Shown here piece after piece: positions 63,805 to 64,000 of a stretch of 64,000 bases of DNA. The position numbers were made by a program, and so were the translations under genes. This DNA comes from JAHEFU01 sp041395205 (GTDB lineage: Bacteria > 4484-113 > JAFGCY01): contig JAWLAZ010000001.1 in assembly GCA_041395205.1 (NCBI GenBank), forward strand, positions 744,001 to 808,000, in the 5' to 3' direction. Numbering within the stretch: the first letter of the stretch is position 1; every line of letters begins with the position of its first letter. Below the pieces are notes generated by a model, which made no database searches, was not told the origin of the DNA, and saw only the letters and a list, made by a program, of their open reading frames with translations.

Positions 63805-64000
63805 AGTATCTCCTAGCAATTTGGTTGGCACCAGTCGACATTCAGCAAACTGAATTGCTGAATTATGAATGGACCAAAGCCAATAATCACACTCACAGTG
63901 TATTATATACACAAGAAGTTTCCGGCCCGGCGCCTTTTCTCAGTCAGCCCCCGTTTTATCCTCCTCCCGCTCCCTTCGATAGAATAGGCGCGTTCACAGG

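Overview
This window is high-GC bacterial DNA (about 60-65% GC by eye in the core genes). It comes from a diderm, flagellated bacterium with a type IV pilus retraction/extension system. Support for this: outer-membrane and lipoprotein-type secreted proteins, a TonB/ExbB/ExbD-type cluster, a sigma-28 promoter driving a very large flagellin, and PilT and PilB ATPases. Core genes (gmk, rpoZ, coaBC, plsX-fabHDGF, rsmG, murA, frr, uppS, cdsA, clp) are recognisable but sit in unusual company, and many proteins match no family I know. I would place it in a poorly sampled lineage but cannot name the phylum. No rRNA, tRNA or CRISPR array was seen.

Layout: 1-5400 carries an outer-membrane protein and an unknown-gmk-rpoZ-coaBC-PPIase run. 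5.8-12.1 kb carries a START-like/histone-H1-like fusion, a methyltransferase, two small coiled-coil membrane proteins and a tonB-exbB-exbD-propeller operon. 12.1-17.2 kb (minus strand) is plsX-fabH-fabD-fabG-fabF. 17.2-36.3 kb is largely accessory: CAP and transglutaminase-like proteins, rsmG, cysteine-rich secreted proteins, ChaN, membrane proteins, two paralogous ECF sigma/membrane-regulator pairs, a hicBA module and two STAS proteins. 36.4-43.9 kb has an HMA lipoprotein, murA, a nuclease, an ABC ATPase and a two-gene membrane complex. 44-54 kb has flagellin, pilT, pilB and frr-uppS-cdsA. 54-60 kb is accessory: an AT-rich TIR-like gene, four tandem paralogous lipoproteins, a HicA-like pair and a methyltransferase. 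The window ends with a Clp ATPase and an AT-rich membrane gene with a HEPN-like tail.

Two genome-wide habits stand out. First, at least 13 genes have a -10-like hexamer (often TANNNT) exactly 6 nt before the start codon, frequently GTG. This is the geometry of leaderless transcripts, and I used it to correct several starts. Second, accessory intergenic regions hold degenerate tandem arrays of 7-, 8- and 9-bp units plus two or three dispersed hairpin families. A hexamer TGGCAA/TTGCCA also looks over-represented in both orientations.

Several genes (cdsA twice, the first anti-sigma-like gene, a gene remnant at 48 kb, possibly the gene after hicA) are broken by apparent single-base losses. These may be assembly errors rather than true pseudogenes. 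The strongest candidates for undescribed biology are the TIR-like protein with an unrecognised C-terminal domain, the short-unit tandem arrays, the START-like/H1-tail fusion, the cysteine-repeat lipoprotein, the paralogous sigma/anti-sigma pairs and the lipoprotein array.
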